From positions 35,246 to 99,245 of the forward strand of contig NZ_JAQTLY010000009.1 of NCBI RefSeq assembly GCF_028714655.1: a stretch of 64,000 bases of DNA, in the 5' to 3' direction. The stretch comes from Sulfurimonas sp. (GTDB lineage: Bacteria; Campylobacterota; Campylobacteria; Campylobacterales; Sulfurimonadaceae). Position numbers and translations under genes: made by a program. Each line of letters opens with the position of its first letter. Positions within the stretch are counted from its first letter, which is position 1. This document shows, one piece after another, positions 7,085 through 15,546 of this stretch. The notes under the pieces are model-generated. The model saw only the letters and a list, made by a program, of their open reading frames with translations. It ran no database searches and had not been told where the DNA came from.

Positions 7085-9617
7085 AGAAATTGTCGGGCAA
7101 GTCGATACTTTTGTCTTTAGTGAGACACTAAAGAAATTAACCGGGGAGTATCTTAATGATAGGTTGAGGGGTCTTTATATATTTTTGCCACATTTGGCGG
7201 TTTGCTTCTCCTTTTTATTTCTCTTTTTTGCGGTTGCCGGCGGTGGAGTTATGGCGGAGGCAGCGTTTCTCTTGAGCTTTTTGTTTTTGTCATTTAGCGG
7301 AGTTTTTGCTTATATGATGATAGCGGAGAGAGCTTCTATGGCTAGTATTGGGGTCATTAATGAGGCTAGGGATACACAGCTTAAGTATGTTTTTGGTCTT
7401 GATAATAAGCCAATAAAATATTATGCTTCTATCGGGTCTTGTGTGAAAGATTTTCTAGGCAAGGATATTGCCGAAGCAAATAAAAGAAATCTCGCTCTTT
7501 CAAATCGTACTTATGAGATGCTTTTGGATAAAAAAGCATATACTATGGGATATCTTCTTCCCGGTTCGACCGGTTCGGGTAAAACGGTAACTCTTAATAC
7601 TTCTGTGTTTTTACCCGCGATTATGAGCGGGAATGGTTTTTTTTATATCGAAGGGAAGGGTGATAGACCTATTACCGAGGCGATACTTGGGTTTATTTAT
7701 CAATTCGGTCGTGAGAGCGAGGTTTTTATTCTTGACTTTGGAGCGGCGGCAACAGGGGGGTTGACGAACGGGCTTAGTCCTTTGGCAGTTGGAAATGCTA
7801 AGACAGTAGGCGAGCTTTTAAAATCGCTTATTGATATTATGAAAGGGGATAACGCATGGGTTAGCGAGATGGCAATTGCTTTTCTTGAAGCTATGCTTCT
7901 TCCTTTGATTATGCTTCGTGATATGGGGCTTATAATTGACAGTAAAAACTTAAAAGAGATTCAATGTTTTGCTGACTTTGATAAGTTTGATAAAAAGCAG
8001 TTTAATATAACGGCGTTGTTGAACTATTTGAATTTTCAATCTGCGATAGATTTGCTTTATATGATGAGAAGGATGTTTAAAGATGCGGAATTTGTTGCAA
8101 AGGCTAAGACATTTCAGGAGTATTCGTCGCTCAAAAAAGGTTTTACAGAAAACCTTATCGGGCGTTTAGAAAGAAATTTAACAAGCCACAATATTGATAT
8201 ATCGGCGATTGTAGAGCCGGATTACTCTAAGGTTGATGCGGAGACAAAAAGAAATCATCCAAAGGCGACTGAGGCGTGGATTAATGCGCTTGAGAGTTTT
8301 GGAAGTGAGAAATTTTACGGAAATATCTTTAATAAAGATGAGAGTGATTTCAGTATCTTGACTGCTATTCAAACGGGGAAGATGATTATTACCATTATCC
8401 CATCCATGTCTGCTTCTTCCGAGCAGTGCGGAAAGATGGGGAAGATGATGACGGCGATTGGAAAATCTGCCGTCGGTTATATGTTAGAACAGGGTTCACT
8501 CGTGGGCGAACAAAAGACAAAGAGTAAAGATAAGAGGTATCGTCCTCGTAAATTGCCCTACGCCTGGGTTTACGATGAGCCTTCTAACTATGCGAATGAA
8601 GATATCCCGCAGAAGTCGAGCATGGTTCGCTCCGTCGGGAGTGACGGGGGCGGGATGGCGATTGTCTGGACGGGGCAATCCCGAACTGATGCAGACAAGA
8701 TTGATGATGGCAAAAAGATTGCTTCTGAACAGCTTTTTGCGAATCTTGGCTTTACACAATGTTTAAATATACAAGATCAAGGGTGGAAAGATCTTATGGT
8801 TAAAAAGGTCGGGGAGCGTTATGTTCGCAGAGAAGATGAGTTTGAGGGCGGGAAGAACGGGGATGATGAGAAAATAACTATTAGAAGAGAAAAAGAGCCG
8901 GTTTATGCCGAAAACTTTTTTGAGAGTGGATTGAGACAGCAGACAGGGGAGAGCATTGTCTGTGCTAAAGGTTTTAAAAACAGTGAGAAACTTGTCGCGT
9001 GGTACAATGAAGCCCCCGTGTGTGATATGACGATTAATCGTAATATCAGCTCTAAAAAGCTTTTGAAAACTTTTAAGACTACTTCTGAGGCGGAGGCGAG
9101 AATCGAGGCTTTAAAGAAAGAAATTGAAGCGGCGGTGGAGTACGGCATAGAAGCGGAGTTTAATAAAAGAGATGGACTAGATAAAAGCTTTGTTCAAGAG
9201 GTTTTGGACGCTCTTAAGATTATTGTGACTGCGGCATATCCTGCGGCGAAGGATGCTGATAATTTTACGCTTGAGCTTTTGAGCGAGGATAATCCTAGGG
9301 TGCATGGGGATTACACACCTAAGACAAAGAATATTCGTATTTATAATGCGATAAATAAGAGCAGGGAGCATTTAATCTCAACTGCGGTTCACGAGCTTGC
9401 TCACCATGTCGAGTGTGTCTTAACAGGTACGAGCGGGCATGCCAAAGGTTTCTATAAAATTATGCATGAGCTTTTGGGCGTTTGCATGGGGCTTGAAGAT
9501 TTAGGCTTTGACTATAATGAGGCGAAGAATAAAAAGATGCTTGATAGCAATGATATTAGAGTTATGGAGAAATTTTTTGGTTCGCCCACTGCTATTGCTG
9601 TAGAGAGGGCTGCGTGA
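7077..9617 (+). CDS. Type IV coupling protein (VirD4/TraG/DotL type) with C-terminal SprT-like zincin
   Basis: 846 residues. Two transmembrane helices lie at residues about 32-85. The Walker A is GSTGSGKT near 163-170, and the hydrophobic strand ending in Asp-Glu (AWVYDEPSNY) near 498 serves as Walker B. This is the hexameric ATPase that brings the relaxosome and protein substrates to the secretion channel. Beyond the ATPase, residues about 690-846 form an extra domain with HELAHH at 772-777 and GHAKGF with His788. HExxH plus a later GHxxxF is the zinc site of SprT/DUF45-type metallopeptidases. I know of no usual coupling protein with this fusion. It starts inside the previous gene and is followed by an overlapping membrane protein gene. 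Confidence 0.88.
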   Translation: MAREIVGQVDTFVFSETLKKLTGEYLNDRLRGLYIFLPHLAVCFSFLFLFFAVAGGGVMAEAAFLLSFLFLSFSGVFAYMMIAERASMASIGVINEARDTQLKYVFGLDNKPIKYYASIGSCVKDFLGKDIAEANKRNLALSNRTYEMLLDKKAYTMGYLLPGSTGSGKTVTLNTSVFLPAIMSGNGFFYIEGKGDRPITEAILGFIYQFGRESEVFILDFGAAATGGLTNGLSPLAVGNAKTVGELLKSLIDIMKGDNAWVSEMAIAFLEAMLLPLIMLRDMGLIIDSKNLKEIQCFADFDKFDKKQFNITALLNYLNFQSAIDLLYMMRRMFKDAEFVAKAKTFQEYSSLKKGFTENLIGRLERNLTSHNIDISAIVEPDYSKVDAETKRNHPKATEAWINALESFGSEKFYGNIFNKDESDFSILTAIQTGKMIITIIPSMSASSEQCGKMGKMMTAIGKSAVGYMLEQGSLVGEQKTKSKDKRYRPRKLPYAWVYDEPSNYANEDIPQKSSMVRSVGSDGGGMAIVWTGQSRTDADKIDDGKKIASEQLFANLGFTQCLNIQDQGWKDLMVKKVGERYVRREDEFEGGKNGDDEKITIRREKEPVYAENFFESGLRQQTGESIVCAKGFKNSEKLVAWYNEAPVCDMTINRNISSKKLLKTFKTTSEAEARIEALKKEIEAAVEYGIEAEFNKRDGLDKSFVQEVLDALKIIVTAAYPAAKDADNFTLELLSEDNPRVHGDYTPKTKNIRIYNAINKSREHLISTAVHELAHHVECVLTGTSGHAKGFYKIMHELLGVCMGLEDLGFDYNEAKNKKMLDSNDIRVMEKFFGSPTAIAVERAA

Positions 9618-10417
9618 TGAATATTATTACTAGATTTTTTCTACTCTCCTTGGCTTTTTCGAGCGGGTTATGGGCGATTGAGGTGAATCTTCCTAATATG
9701 GGGCTTTTTTCAAACTCTACCGTGTCTGCTTCGCAGGCACTTAGTCTCGGCGATATTGTCGGGGCTTTGGCTGTGGGTGTTTTTGCTTATGCTACAATTG
9801 TTTTGCCCTTTGTTTTTGGTATTGCGAGCATGAGCGAACATATACTTAAGAGTGAGAATAATAACGGCGGGGGGGCAGGGGGTGCGCCTACACTTATCAA
9901 GTTTGCGCTTACCCCGACGCTTTGGCTTGTCGGTGGGGCTATGGCTTTTGCTATATTTCATATTTTTCTTAATACTTTTTATCGCGTGGATATCTACTCT
10001 TGGATTAATATGTTCTTAGAAGTAAGATATGAGAGTGCAGTCGGAAGATTGTCGGCTTCCGGGACGATGTTATCAACTGCGAAGTCGGCGTTATTAGTTC
10101 TTGATGTTGCTTCAAAAGTGGTTTTTTGGAGTATTCCTGTTATCTTTGGCTTTTTGTTTGTCTCTTTGCTTCTCTATATCGTCTCTATCTTTTTGGAGAG
10201 TAGCGGGGATGATAGCGCATTTAAAAAAGCGTTTGCAGGGGTTGTTGCGGGGGTTGTTGCGCTTGTGATTGTTTCGATGTATGAGCAGACGGTAAGTCGT
10301 ATTATGTTTAAGCAATCTCCGGTCGTTTCGCCGATTGGGAGCATATCTACTGCTAGGGGGGCGTTTACAAACTCTTTGAAGTATTGGATACGCACGGGAT
10401 TTGTGAGTAGAGGCTAG
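9617..10417 (+). CDS. Polytopic membrane protein with signal peptide
   Basis: 266 residues from the ATG at 9617, which overlaps the stop of the coupling protein. A cleavable signal peptide is likely (cleavage after about GLWA). Four further hydrophobic segments follow at residues about 48-70, 96-120, 160-190 and 205-222, with Gly-rich loops. The arrangement fits an inner-membrane conjugation component, such as IncI TraQ/TraR-like or TrbL-like proteins, but no specific motif is visible. Co-transcription directly after the coupling protein supports a role in the secretion machine. Confidence 0.65.
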   Translation: MNIITRFFLLSLAFSSGLWAIEVNLPNMGLFSNSTVSASQALSLGDIVGALAVGVFAYATIVLPFVFGIASMSEHILKSENNNGGGAGGAPTLIKFALTPTLWLVGGAMAFAIFHIFLNTFYRVDIYSWINMFLEVRYESAVGRLSASGTMLSTAKSALLVLDVASKVVFWSIPVIFGFLFVSLLLYIVSIFLESSGDDSAFKKAFAGVVAGVVALVIVSMYEQTVSRIMFKQSPVVSPIGSISTARGAFTNSLKYWIRTGFVSRG

Positions 10418-10442
10418 GGAAGTGCCCTAGGGGGCTAATGTA

Positions 10443-10519
10443 ACGCCGACGAGACAATAAGCTCTTTTCGGCATAAACAAGCAGATCCTTTTTTGAGACA
10501 ATCTGCTTGTTTGCTTAAA
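10443..10519 (+). other. Hairpin cassette A (between coupled operon segments)
   Basis: First hairpin: GCCGA (10445-10449) with TCGGC (10468-10472). Then comes the cassette outer stem, AAACAAGCAGAT (10475-10486) pairing perfectly with ATCTGCTTGTTT (10501-10512), with a short T-rich loop, followed by GCTTAAAA. This copy lacks the two inner arms and the TTATTATAAT promoter seen after other copies; the next ribosome binding site (AGGGGG) follows almost directly. It therefore separates genes within what may be one transcript. Confidence 0.65.
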
Positions 10520-10529
10520 AAGGGGGATT

Positions 10530-10871
10530 ATGACCGGTATTGAGTTTGCTTTGCAGCAGTTGGCTGTGAAGATTGCAAAAAACGGATTTAATAAAATAAT
10601 GAACAATAACGGGGCGGGTAAGCCAACTGCAAAAAAGGCGGTTGAAATCGCCGAAGATTTTGATTTCTTTGGAATAGGTGACGGGGTAAAAGATTTTGTA
10701 AGAGAGAGGGTGACTAAAGAGAAGACGGAACGGGAAGAGAGGCTTAATAGAGAGACACTTGATATAAGTGAGGCTTTCTTTAAAAAGAGGTTTTCACCCT
10801 CTTTGAGCGTAGCCGATAAGAATAAGAAACCGCCCTTTAAAAAGAAGAGCGGGAAGAAAAAAGGGAAGTAG
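10530..10871 (+). CDS. Small basic hypothetical protein
   Basis: 113 residues, RBS AGGGGGATT just before ATG. It has an N-terminal helical segment (about 1-60), then a highly charged Arg/Glu helix and a strongly basic C terminus (PPFKKKSGKKKGK). No signal peptide or membrane helix is present. The Lys-rich tail suggests nucleic-acid or membrane-surface contact. It directly abuts the next gene, whose ATG immediately follows its stop codon. No family is recognised. Confidence 0.6.
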   Translation: MTGIEFALQQLAVKIAKNGFNKIMNNNGAGKPTAKKAVEIAEDFDFFGIGDGVKDFVRERVTKEKTEREERLNRETLDISEAFFKKRFSPSLSVADKNKKPPFKKKSGKKKGK

Positions 10872-11978
10872 ATGAATAGCGATAAAAATTACGGGGATTT
10901 GCTGATTGGTATTTTATTAGGCATAGGGCTCGGACTGTATGCTATTTTTTCAGATCCTTTTTTGCTTTGGATAATTATTCCCTCTATTCTTCTTTGGCTT
11001 ATTGTATGGGCAAGTGGCACTCGTTATCGTGATGAATTCTTTAATGCAAAAAAAGTTTTACAGGCAACTGTTTTGGTTATAGTGGTTATTGCTTTTAGTG
11101 TTTATTATTTTACAGATAGGGATTTTGTTTTCTTTGCCTATAATCAAAACTACTATATTGTTTTAGCCTCTTTGCTTGTGTCGGCGAGTCTCTTTTTTCA
11201 ATGGTTTGCGAAAAAGGCGATTCCTATATCTTCTGTTAAAGACGATGATCGTCTTGTTCAAGAGACAATGTATGAAGATTATAAGTTCCAACCTCTGGGT
11301 GATACTTATGCTTACCGTTATGCTAAGTTTGTGGATGAAGCGGGGCAAAAACTTAATCCTAAAACAGTGGCAAAAGCTAAAGGAAAGCTCACTCCTCGCG
11401 AGCTAAAAATTGATGATATCGAGATGGAAGCTATCAACTTTAATGATGAGCTAAAATTTTACTATGAAAAATTAATATATGATATGTTTAATGATTTCAT
11501 TACCGGCGGCAAAAATCAAGAGAAGATGCAAGAGATGTATGGATACTCTTTTACGATAGTAAAGGGGATAAAGTCGCAAGCGCACTTTAAAGAGGTGTTA
11601 AAAGAGCACTCTCTTTTATATTATAAAATATTTTGTTTTTTAGAAGCGGATATGAATAAGGATTTTATCGGGATAAAACTCCGATGGCAAAATCTCTATA
11701 AAGATAATCTCTATTGTCTTGAGTTTTGCCTTATAAGTGTTATTTTAATGGTTCGCCGCTACATGAATTTTCCTGTCGGCGATTTGGCAAAATATGTTAA
11801 GAGCAGCAAAGACAAAAACTTCTTGGGATGCTTTAGTTCTTTGCCTGCGGATATGGAGAAGACGGAATCATCTTCTGTAAATGCGAGCGGATGCGTGTAT
11901 TATTACGCTTATTATAAGATTCATATTGATAGTTTTTTGAAAGATAGCGTTGCAATTGAAGAGAGGTGGCTTACTTAA
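10872..11978 (+). CDS. Membrane protein with N-terminal TM helices and cytoplasmic domain
   Basis: 368 residues. Four hydrophobic segments occupy residues about 9-48, 57-76 and 90-112, followed by a 250-residue soluble alpha-helical domain with many Tyr/Phe. This layout resembles TrbA/DotM (IcmP), the membrane partner of the DotL/TrbC coupling ATPase, and the gene lies two genes downstream of the coupling protein as expected for such a partner. The similarity is architectural only; I see no conserved motif to confirm it. Confidence 0.6.
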   Translation: MNSDKNYGDLLIGILLGIGLGLYAIFSDPFLLWIIIPSILLWLIVWASGTRYRDEFFNAKKVLQATVLVIVVIAFSVYYFTDRDFVFFAYNQNYYIVLASLLVSASLFFQWFAKKAIPISSVKDDDRLVQETMYEDYKFQPLGDTYAYRYAKFVDEAGQKLNPKTVAKAKGKLTPRELKIDDIEMEAINFNDELKFYYEKLIYDMFNDFITGGKNQEKMQEMYGYSFTIVKGIKSQAHFKEVLKEHSLLYYKIFCFLEADMNKDFIGIKLRWQNLYKDNLYCLEFCLISVILMVRRYMNFPVGDLAKYVKSSKDKNFLGCFSSLPADMEKTESSSVNASGCVYYYAYYKIHIDSFLKDSVAIEERWLT

Positions 11979-11982
11979 GCCT

Positions 11983-12007
11983 AAATTTATTATAATCTTA
12001 TTATAAT
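11983..12007 (+). promoter_or_regulatory. Shared element promoter, copy 2
   Basis: Perfect consensus copy, TTATTATAAT-C-TTATTATAAT, 27 bp upstream of the primase ATG and directly after the previous stop. The primase gene therefore starts its own transcription unit. Confidence 0.8.
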
Positions 12008-12033
12008 TACTCATTACGCGACAAGGGTTATTT

Positions 12034-14166
12034 ATGCCATCAACAACGACTTCTGCTATTGAGACGCTATTTCCGCATAATACCAAAAAGGGTTCCGTCG
12101 GTTTTGTTGGGGTAGAGGAGATCCTTAAGACGAAAGCTTTTTTTCCAAAAGTTGACAATAATGATATTATTGAGTTGTGGCGGCTTTGTAAGGTTAATGA
12201 TTTTAAAGCTGAAAATCTTGTTCGTCTCTCTACCATTGAGCAACAGGGGTTCAAAGTTGCTACAAAGGTTATTGGGGCAGGGCTGAATATTAAAGAGTAT
12301 TCGGTTTATGAGAAAAAACATAGAGACGATATCACTTTGGATATTTCTAAAACTACACTTCCCTTTCGCTTAAGCCGTGCTTATCAAAATAAGAACTTTA
12401 AATCATCGCAAGAGTTTTGTGAAAAAATAAAGGCTTCATATCTTAAAAACAGAGGGTTAAAGCTTATAAAAAGCGATTCAGATAAATCTTCGGTTGATTT
12501 TTACAATAAAAGCGTTTTTTACGCTTCGGGTTCCAAAGAAGAACTTGGCTCGATTTTGAGGGCTATCGTTCTTGCGGAGAGCTGTAAGACGCAAGAGAAG
12601 TATGAAGAGGCGATTAGCAGCAAAGCAAAAGGCGGGGTTTTAAAAACACAAATCGTTCTTGTTGCAAATGCTGTTTTATCCGCCGCAGGGCTTGATGAGC
12701 ATAAATCAAAAGTTTCTGCTGATTTTCAAAAAAATCATATATGGGGGCGTGATACTGCCGATGTTCACGCTAATGTCACGGCTCTTTGCAATGCGGTGAG
12801 CCGTGTGGTGTTTGTGAGTGATTTAGAGAGTTGCCTAGCTCAGGAATGGGCTAGGCAAGAGGATGAGAAAAAGCAATCATCTTTAAAAAGTGTTGATACG
12901 GTAGATTATAACTCTTTGTCTCAAGCTCTCAGTGATGAGCGTTCTCGTGTTATGGATGCTATAAAATCAAGCATTGACATATCCGATGTAATTCGGGACT
13001 ATGGAAATGTGGATATTCTTGGCGGGGGTGCAAAGCTTAAATCGCTTTGTGTCTCTCCTGATCACTCGGATACAAAACCTTCGCTTAGTATTTCTACGGC
13101 GAAAGGTGTTTGCCACTGTTTTTCGTGTGGCTTTGGCGGGGATCATATAAAAGTTGTTCAAGGTATCACAGGGATGGATTTTAAATCTACTGTCGATGAT
13201 TTGGCGGCTAAATATAATATAAATACAAACTATGACTATATCAAGAGTCAATTTAAGGCAAACAACTCTAAGGATGAGTTTGTAAGCAGAATATTAATGA
13301 AATACAAAGAGAGTATTACCGATAAGGAGTATAACTCTCTACTTAGTTTGGATATAGGCGGGTTAAAGGCTTTTGATATGAAAAAAGCCGAGGAGATGGA
13401 AAAATCGGTGGTTTATGGCATGAGAGAGCAGACGGCGGGAAATGCGACTGCGGGCGAGACGAATAAGGTATTAAAAAGTTATATACTTGATAGTTTGCCG
13501 CTGGAATCGAATGTGGAAGCGTTGAGATATATTCAAGAGGGGAGAGGGCTTTTAGAGTTTCCAAAAGAGCTTAAGGTTTTGAATTGCAAGCATAAAAGCG
13601 ATGAAGGGAAGATTTCCTCTCATACGGTTGTCGGGTTTGTCAATTCAAAGGGCGGGGTTGACGGTAAATATTTTTCAGGCGATACGGTGGCGCGCGCGAG
13701 AAGTTTTGGCGAAAAAGCGATTACAATCCTTAATGAGAAGAATTTATCTAAAGAGAATTGCAATTTTATTGTCGTTGAGAGTCAATGGGATTTGGTCGCT
13801 TTTTATAACGATAGTGTCGGAAAAAAAGTTTATGAGAACTCTGTTGCCGTTATTCTTAACGGAACGGGCGGAGCCGATGAGGCGAGGCTTTTTATCAATG
13901 AGCATAAAAGCCGATATTCGGGGTTGGTTGTTTTAAATCAAGCGGACGACCCAAACCAAAAGGCCATGAACTCTATTATGTTCGGAAGCGGGATTACAAA
14001 GCATACACATATTTCCTATAGTGATGCAGAGGTTGAAGCTAAAACAGATGTGAACGATTTGCTAAAAATAAGAGAGAAGATATCAGAGCGATTCAGCTCT
14101 AAACTTGATGGGTATGCAAGCGATGTTATTATTAAAAAGTCTGCGGGGCAGTATCAGAGGGTTTGA
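12034..14166 (+). CDS. DNA primase with internal CHC2 zinc finger and TOPRIM domain
   Basis: 710 residues. A DnaG-type CHC2 zinc finger lies at about 339-370 (LCVSPDH, then VCHCFSCGFGGDH), followed by helical linkers. A TOPRIM-like region begins near 580 (IVVESQWDLVAFY, with the catalytic-type Glu and Asp) and continues through ILNGTGGADEA and VVLNQADDPN. It would make primers for the transferred or replicating strand. Unusually, about 330 residues precede the zinc finger, which normally sits at the N terminus of DnaG. That N-terminal part is unrecognised and may be a separate functional domain. It has its own promoter element. Confidence 0.85.
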   Translation: MPSTTTSAIETLFPHNTKKGSVGFVGVEEILKTKAFFPKVDNNDIIELWRLCKVNDFKAENLVRLSTIEQQGFKVATKVIGAGLNIKEYSVYEKKHRDDITLDISKTTLPFRLSRAYQNKNFKSSQEFCEKIKASYLKNRGLKLIKSDSDKSSVDFYNKSVFYASGSKEELGSILRAIVLAESCKTQEKYEEAISSKAKGGVLKTQIVLVANAVLSAAGLDEHKSKVSADFQKNHIWGRDTADVHANVTALCNAVSRVVFVSDLESCLAQEWARQEDEKKQSSLKSVDTVDYNSLSQALSDERSRVMDAIKSSIDISDVIRDYGNVDILGGGAKLKSLCVSPDHSDTKPSLSISTAKGVCHCFSCGFGGDHIKVVQGITGMDFKSTVDDLAAKYNINTNYDYIKSQFKANNSKDEFVSRILMKYKESITDKEYNSLLSLDIGGLKAFDMKKAEEMEKSVVYGMREQTAGNATAGETNKVLKSYILDSLPLESNVEALRYIQEGRGLLEFPKELKVLNCKHKSDEGKISSHTVVGFVNSKGGVDGKYFSGDTVARARSFGEKAITILNEKNLSKENCNFIVVESQWDLVAFYNDSVGKKVYENSVAVILNGTGGADEARLFINEHKSRYSGLVVLNQADDPNQKAMNSIMFGSGITKHTHISYSDAEVEAKTDVNDLLKIREKISERFSSKLDGYASDVIIKKSAGQYQRV

Positions 14167-14189
14167 GCAAACAACACCTCTGATTTCTT

Positions 14190-14310
14190 GAGGCGATGCG
14201 TTCGCTGTGCACATCCCATAGCGGGATGTTCTATGTATAAACAAACAGGAAGTCTTTTTTTAAAAAAAGATATTCCTCCGCTTCTCTTCAAGAAGCGTTG
14301 CTTACTTAAG
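14190..14310 (+). other. Hairpin cassette B (upstream of copy 3 promoter)
   Basis: Follows the primase gene. It contains hairpin ACATCCC/GGGATGT (14211-14229), an A/T hairpin flanked by AGGAA and TTCCT (14248-14277) and hairpin CGCTTCT/AGAAGCG (14280-14298), then TTGCTTACTTAAG. From the T-run onward it is nearly identical to cassette D, but its left outer arm (TAAACAAACA) no longer pairs well with the right arm, as if the right half had been copied from another cassette. Confidence 0.65.
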
Positions 14311-14313
14311 TTT

Positions 14314-14338
14314 AAATTTATTATACTTTTATTATAAT
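14314..14338 (+). promoter_or_regulatory. Shared element promoter, copy 3
   Basis: TTATTATACT-T-TTATTATAAT. It lies 220 bp upstream of the gene at 14559, leaving the longest leader of all copies. Confidence 0.75.
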
Positions 14339-14406
14339 AAATTCTTAGTTAGTCGGGAATTCTTGGTTTAGGTTTCTGCTATCTCTTTGGCGGAATTGAG
14401 TCTTTT

Positions 14407-14440
14407 ACCGTGTGACGGATTTTTTTATCGTCCGCACGGT
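14407..14440 (+). other. Leader hairpin upstream of small membrane protein gene
   Basis: ACCGTG (14407-14412) pairs with CACGGT (14435-14440) and CGGA (14416-14419) with TCCG (14431-14434), leaving a three-base bulge and a T-rich loop. It lies in the 220-bp leader between promoter copy 3 and the gene at 14559. The rest of the leader is AT-rich without an obvious feature. It may act as an attenuator or an RNA-stabilising structure. Confidence 0.45.
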
Positions 14441-14558
14441 TATGTTAATTAGAGATTATAATTATAGGGATATACGCCTTAGTTATTACTTAAATAGTGA
14501 TATATTAAGACGGAATTGCTATTTTTATTTTAAATTTACAAAATTGGAGTAAGGTGAA

Positions 14559-15002
14559 ATGAAGAAAATAATATTTTGGTTGACGGTGTTGATGACAACT
14601 TCCGTTTTTGCGGCAACTGGGACAGAAGATATGCTTGCTAGTCTTGGCGAGTCGGGCGGAGCGGCAGGCGGAGCGGTCGGGATTGGTATGGTGCATGCGA
14701 TGTTTTGGATACCAATACTTGTTTTTTTCACAATAGCTGGTGGTGTTGTCTTTTTTTATATAAAACAGTTTAAGCAAAAAGATGACGGTCTTTTTAAAAC
14801 AATTTTGGCAGGGGTTTTTGGTGTAGTTCTAGGTATCCTAGCATATACAGCAACCCTTAAACTGATTGACGGGTTATTTGATTCAGAGGGCTGTGGTAAA
14901 GAGGTTGTGAGAGCATATCTTAAAGATTCAATTAATAAAGGTCTTAACCCTTCAGCTCAATTTGGAAGCAATATTCGTTCTGTTTCTTGTATGAGCCACT
15001 AA
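14559..15002 (+). CDS. Small exported membrane protein (possible pilin-like T4SS subunit)
   Basis: 147 residues with a clear signal peptide (KKIIFWLTVLMTTSVFA, cleavage after Ala) and strong RBS GGAGTAAGG. The mature part starts Gly/Ala-rich, then has two transmembrane helices at about 50-70 and 85-108 and a C-terminal domain with two Cys (EGCGKE and SVSCMSH) that could form a disulfide. Size and two-helix layout fit VirB2/TraR-like or IcmC/DotE-like membrane subunits. No decisive motif. Confidence 0.65.
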   Translation: MKKIIFWLTVLMTTSVFAATGTEDMLASLGESGGAAGGAVGIGMVHAMFWIPILVFFTIAGGVVFFYIKQFKQKDDGLFKTILAGVFGVVLGILAYTATLKLIDGLFDSEGCGKEVVRAYLKDSINKGLNPSAQFGSNIRSVSCMSH

Positions 15003-15006
15003 GGTT

Positions 15007-15546
15007 ATGGAAAAAAAAGAGATGGCGAGACAGGTAAGTTGCTATTTAAGCGATCAGCTTAAGCAGGCGCTTGAACGCGAGGCAATTGATTTTAAGTCTC
15101 AGGGTAATGAAAATAGAGACTCCATTAATAAAAATATGATTTTCATAATAGAGGCTTTTCTTGATGAATATTTTGATGACATGGACGCGGTTAGTAAAAA
15201 ATTTGTTGAAATTCTTTCAAAGGATTTTAATGAGATTGTTTCAAAGGACATATCAAGGGTTTTAGATGTTATCGTAAAGCCCTATCCTTTGAAATATACT
15301 GATGCGTTTTCAAATAGATTTGAAGAGTTTAGGCTTAAATTGCAGAAACACTTTAATATAAAAATTAGCAAGATGAATCTTTATAATTTTATTCTTTTGG
15401 ATTACTATATAAAAAATAAAGTCCAAATCGCAAAAAAAGAGTTGCTTTTTTGGATGCAGGACTATTTTGGTAAATCTAAATCAGTTCTTGATTTTAAAGA
15501 TATCTTACAGATGTTTAATGAATGGGCAAAAGAGGAGATGAAATGA
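15007..15546 (+). CDS. Hypothetical DNA-binding-like partner of the ParA-type ATPase
   Basis: 179 residues; starts five bases after the previous stop, with an alternative ATG at 15022. The N terminus (ARQVSCYLSDQLKQALEREA) has the strand-then-helix look of a ribbon-helix-helix protein; the rest is long charged helices. It overlaps the ParA-like gene by four bases (ATGA). Small DNA-binding partners are commonly coded next to ParA-like ATPases, though usually downstream of them. The DNA-binding assignment is inference from context and pattern. Confidence 0.6.
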   Translation: MEKKEMARQVSCYLSDQLKQALEREAIDFKSQGNENRDSINKNMIFIIEAFLDEYFDDMDAVSKKFVEILSKDFNEIVSKDISRVLDVIVKPYPLKYTDAFSNRFEEFRLKLQKHFNIKISKMNLYNFILLDYYIKNKVQIAKKELLFWMQDYFGKSKSVLDFKDILQMFNEWAKEEMK

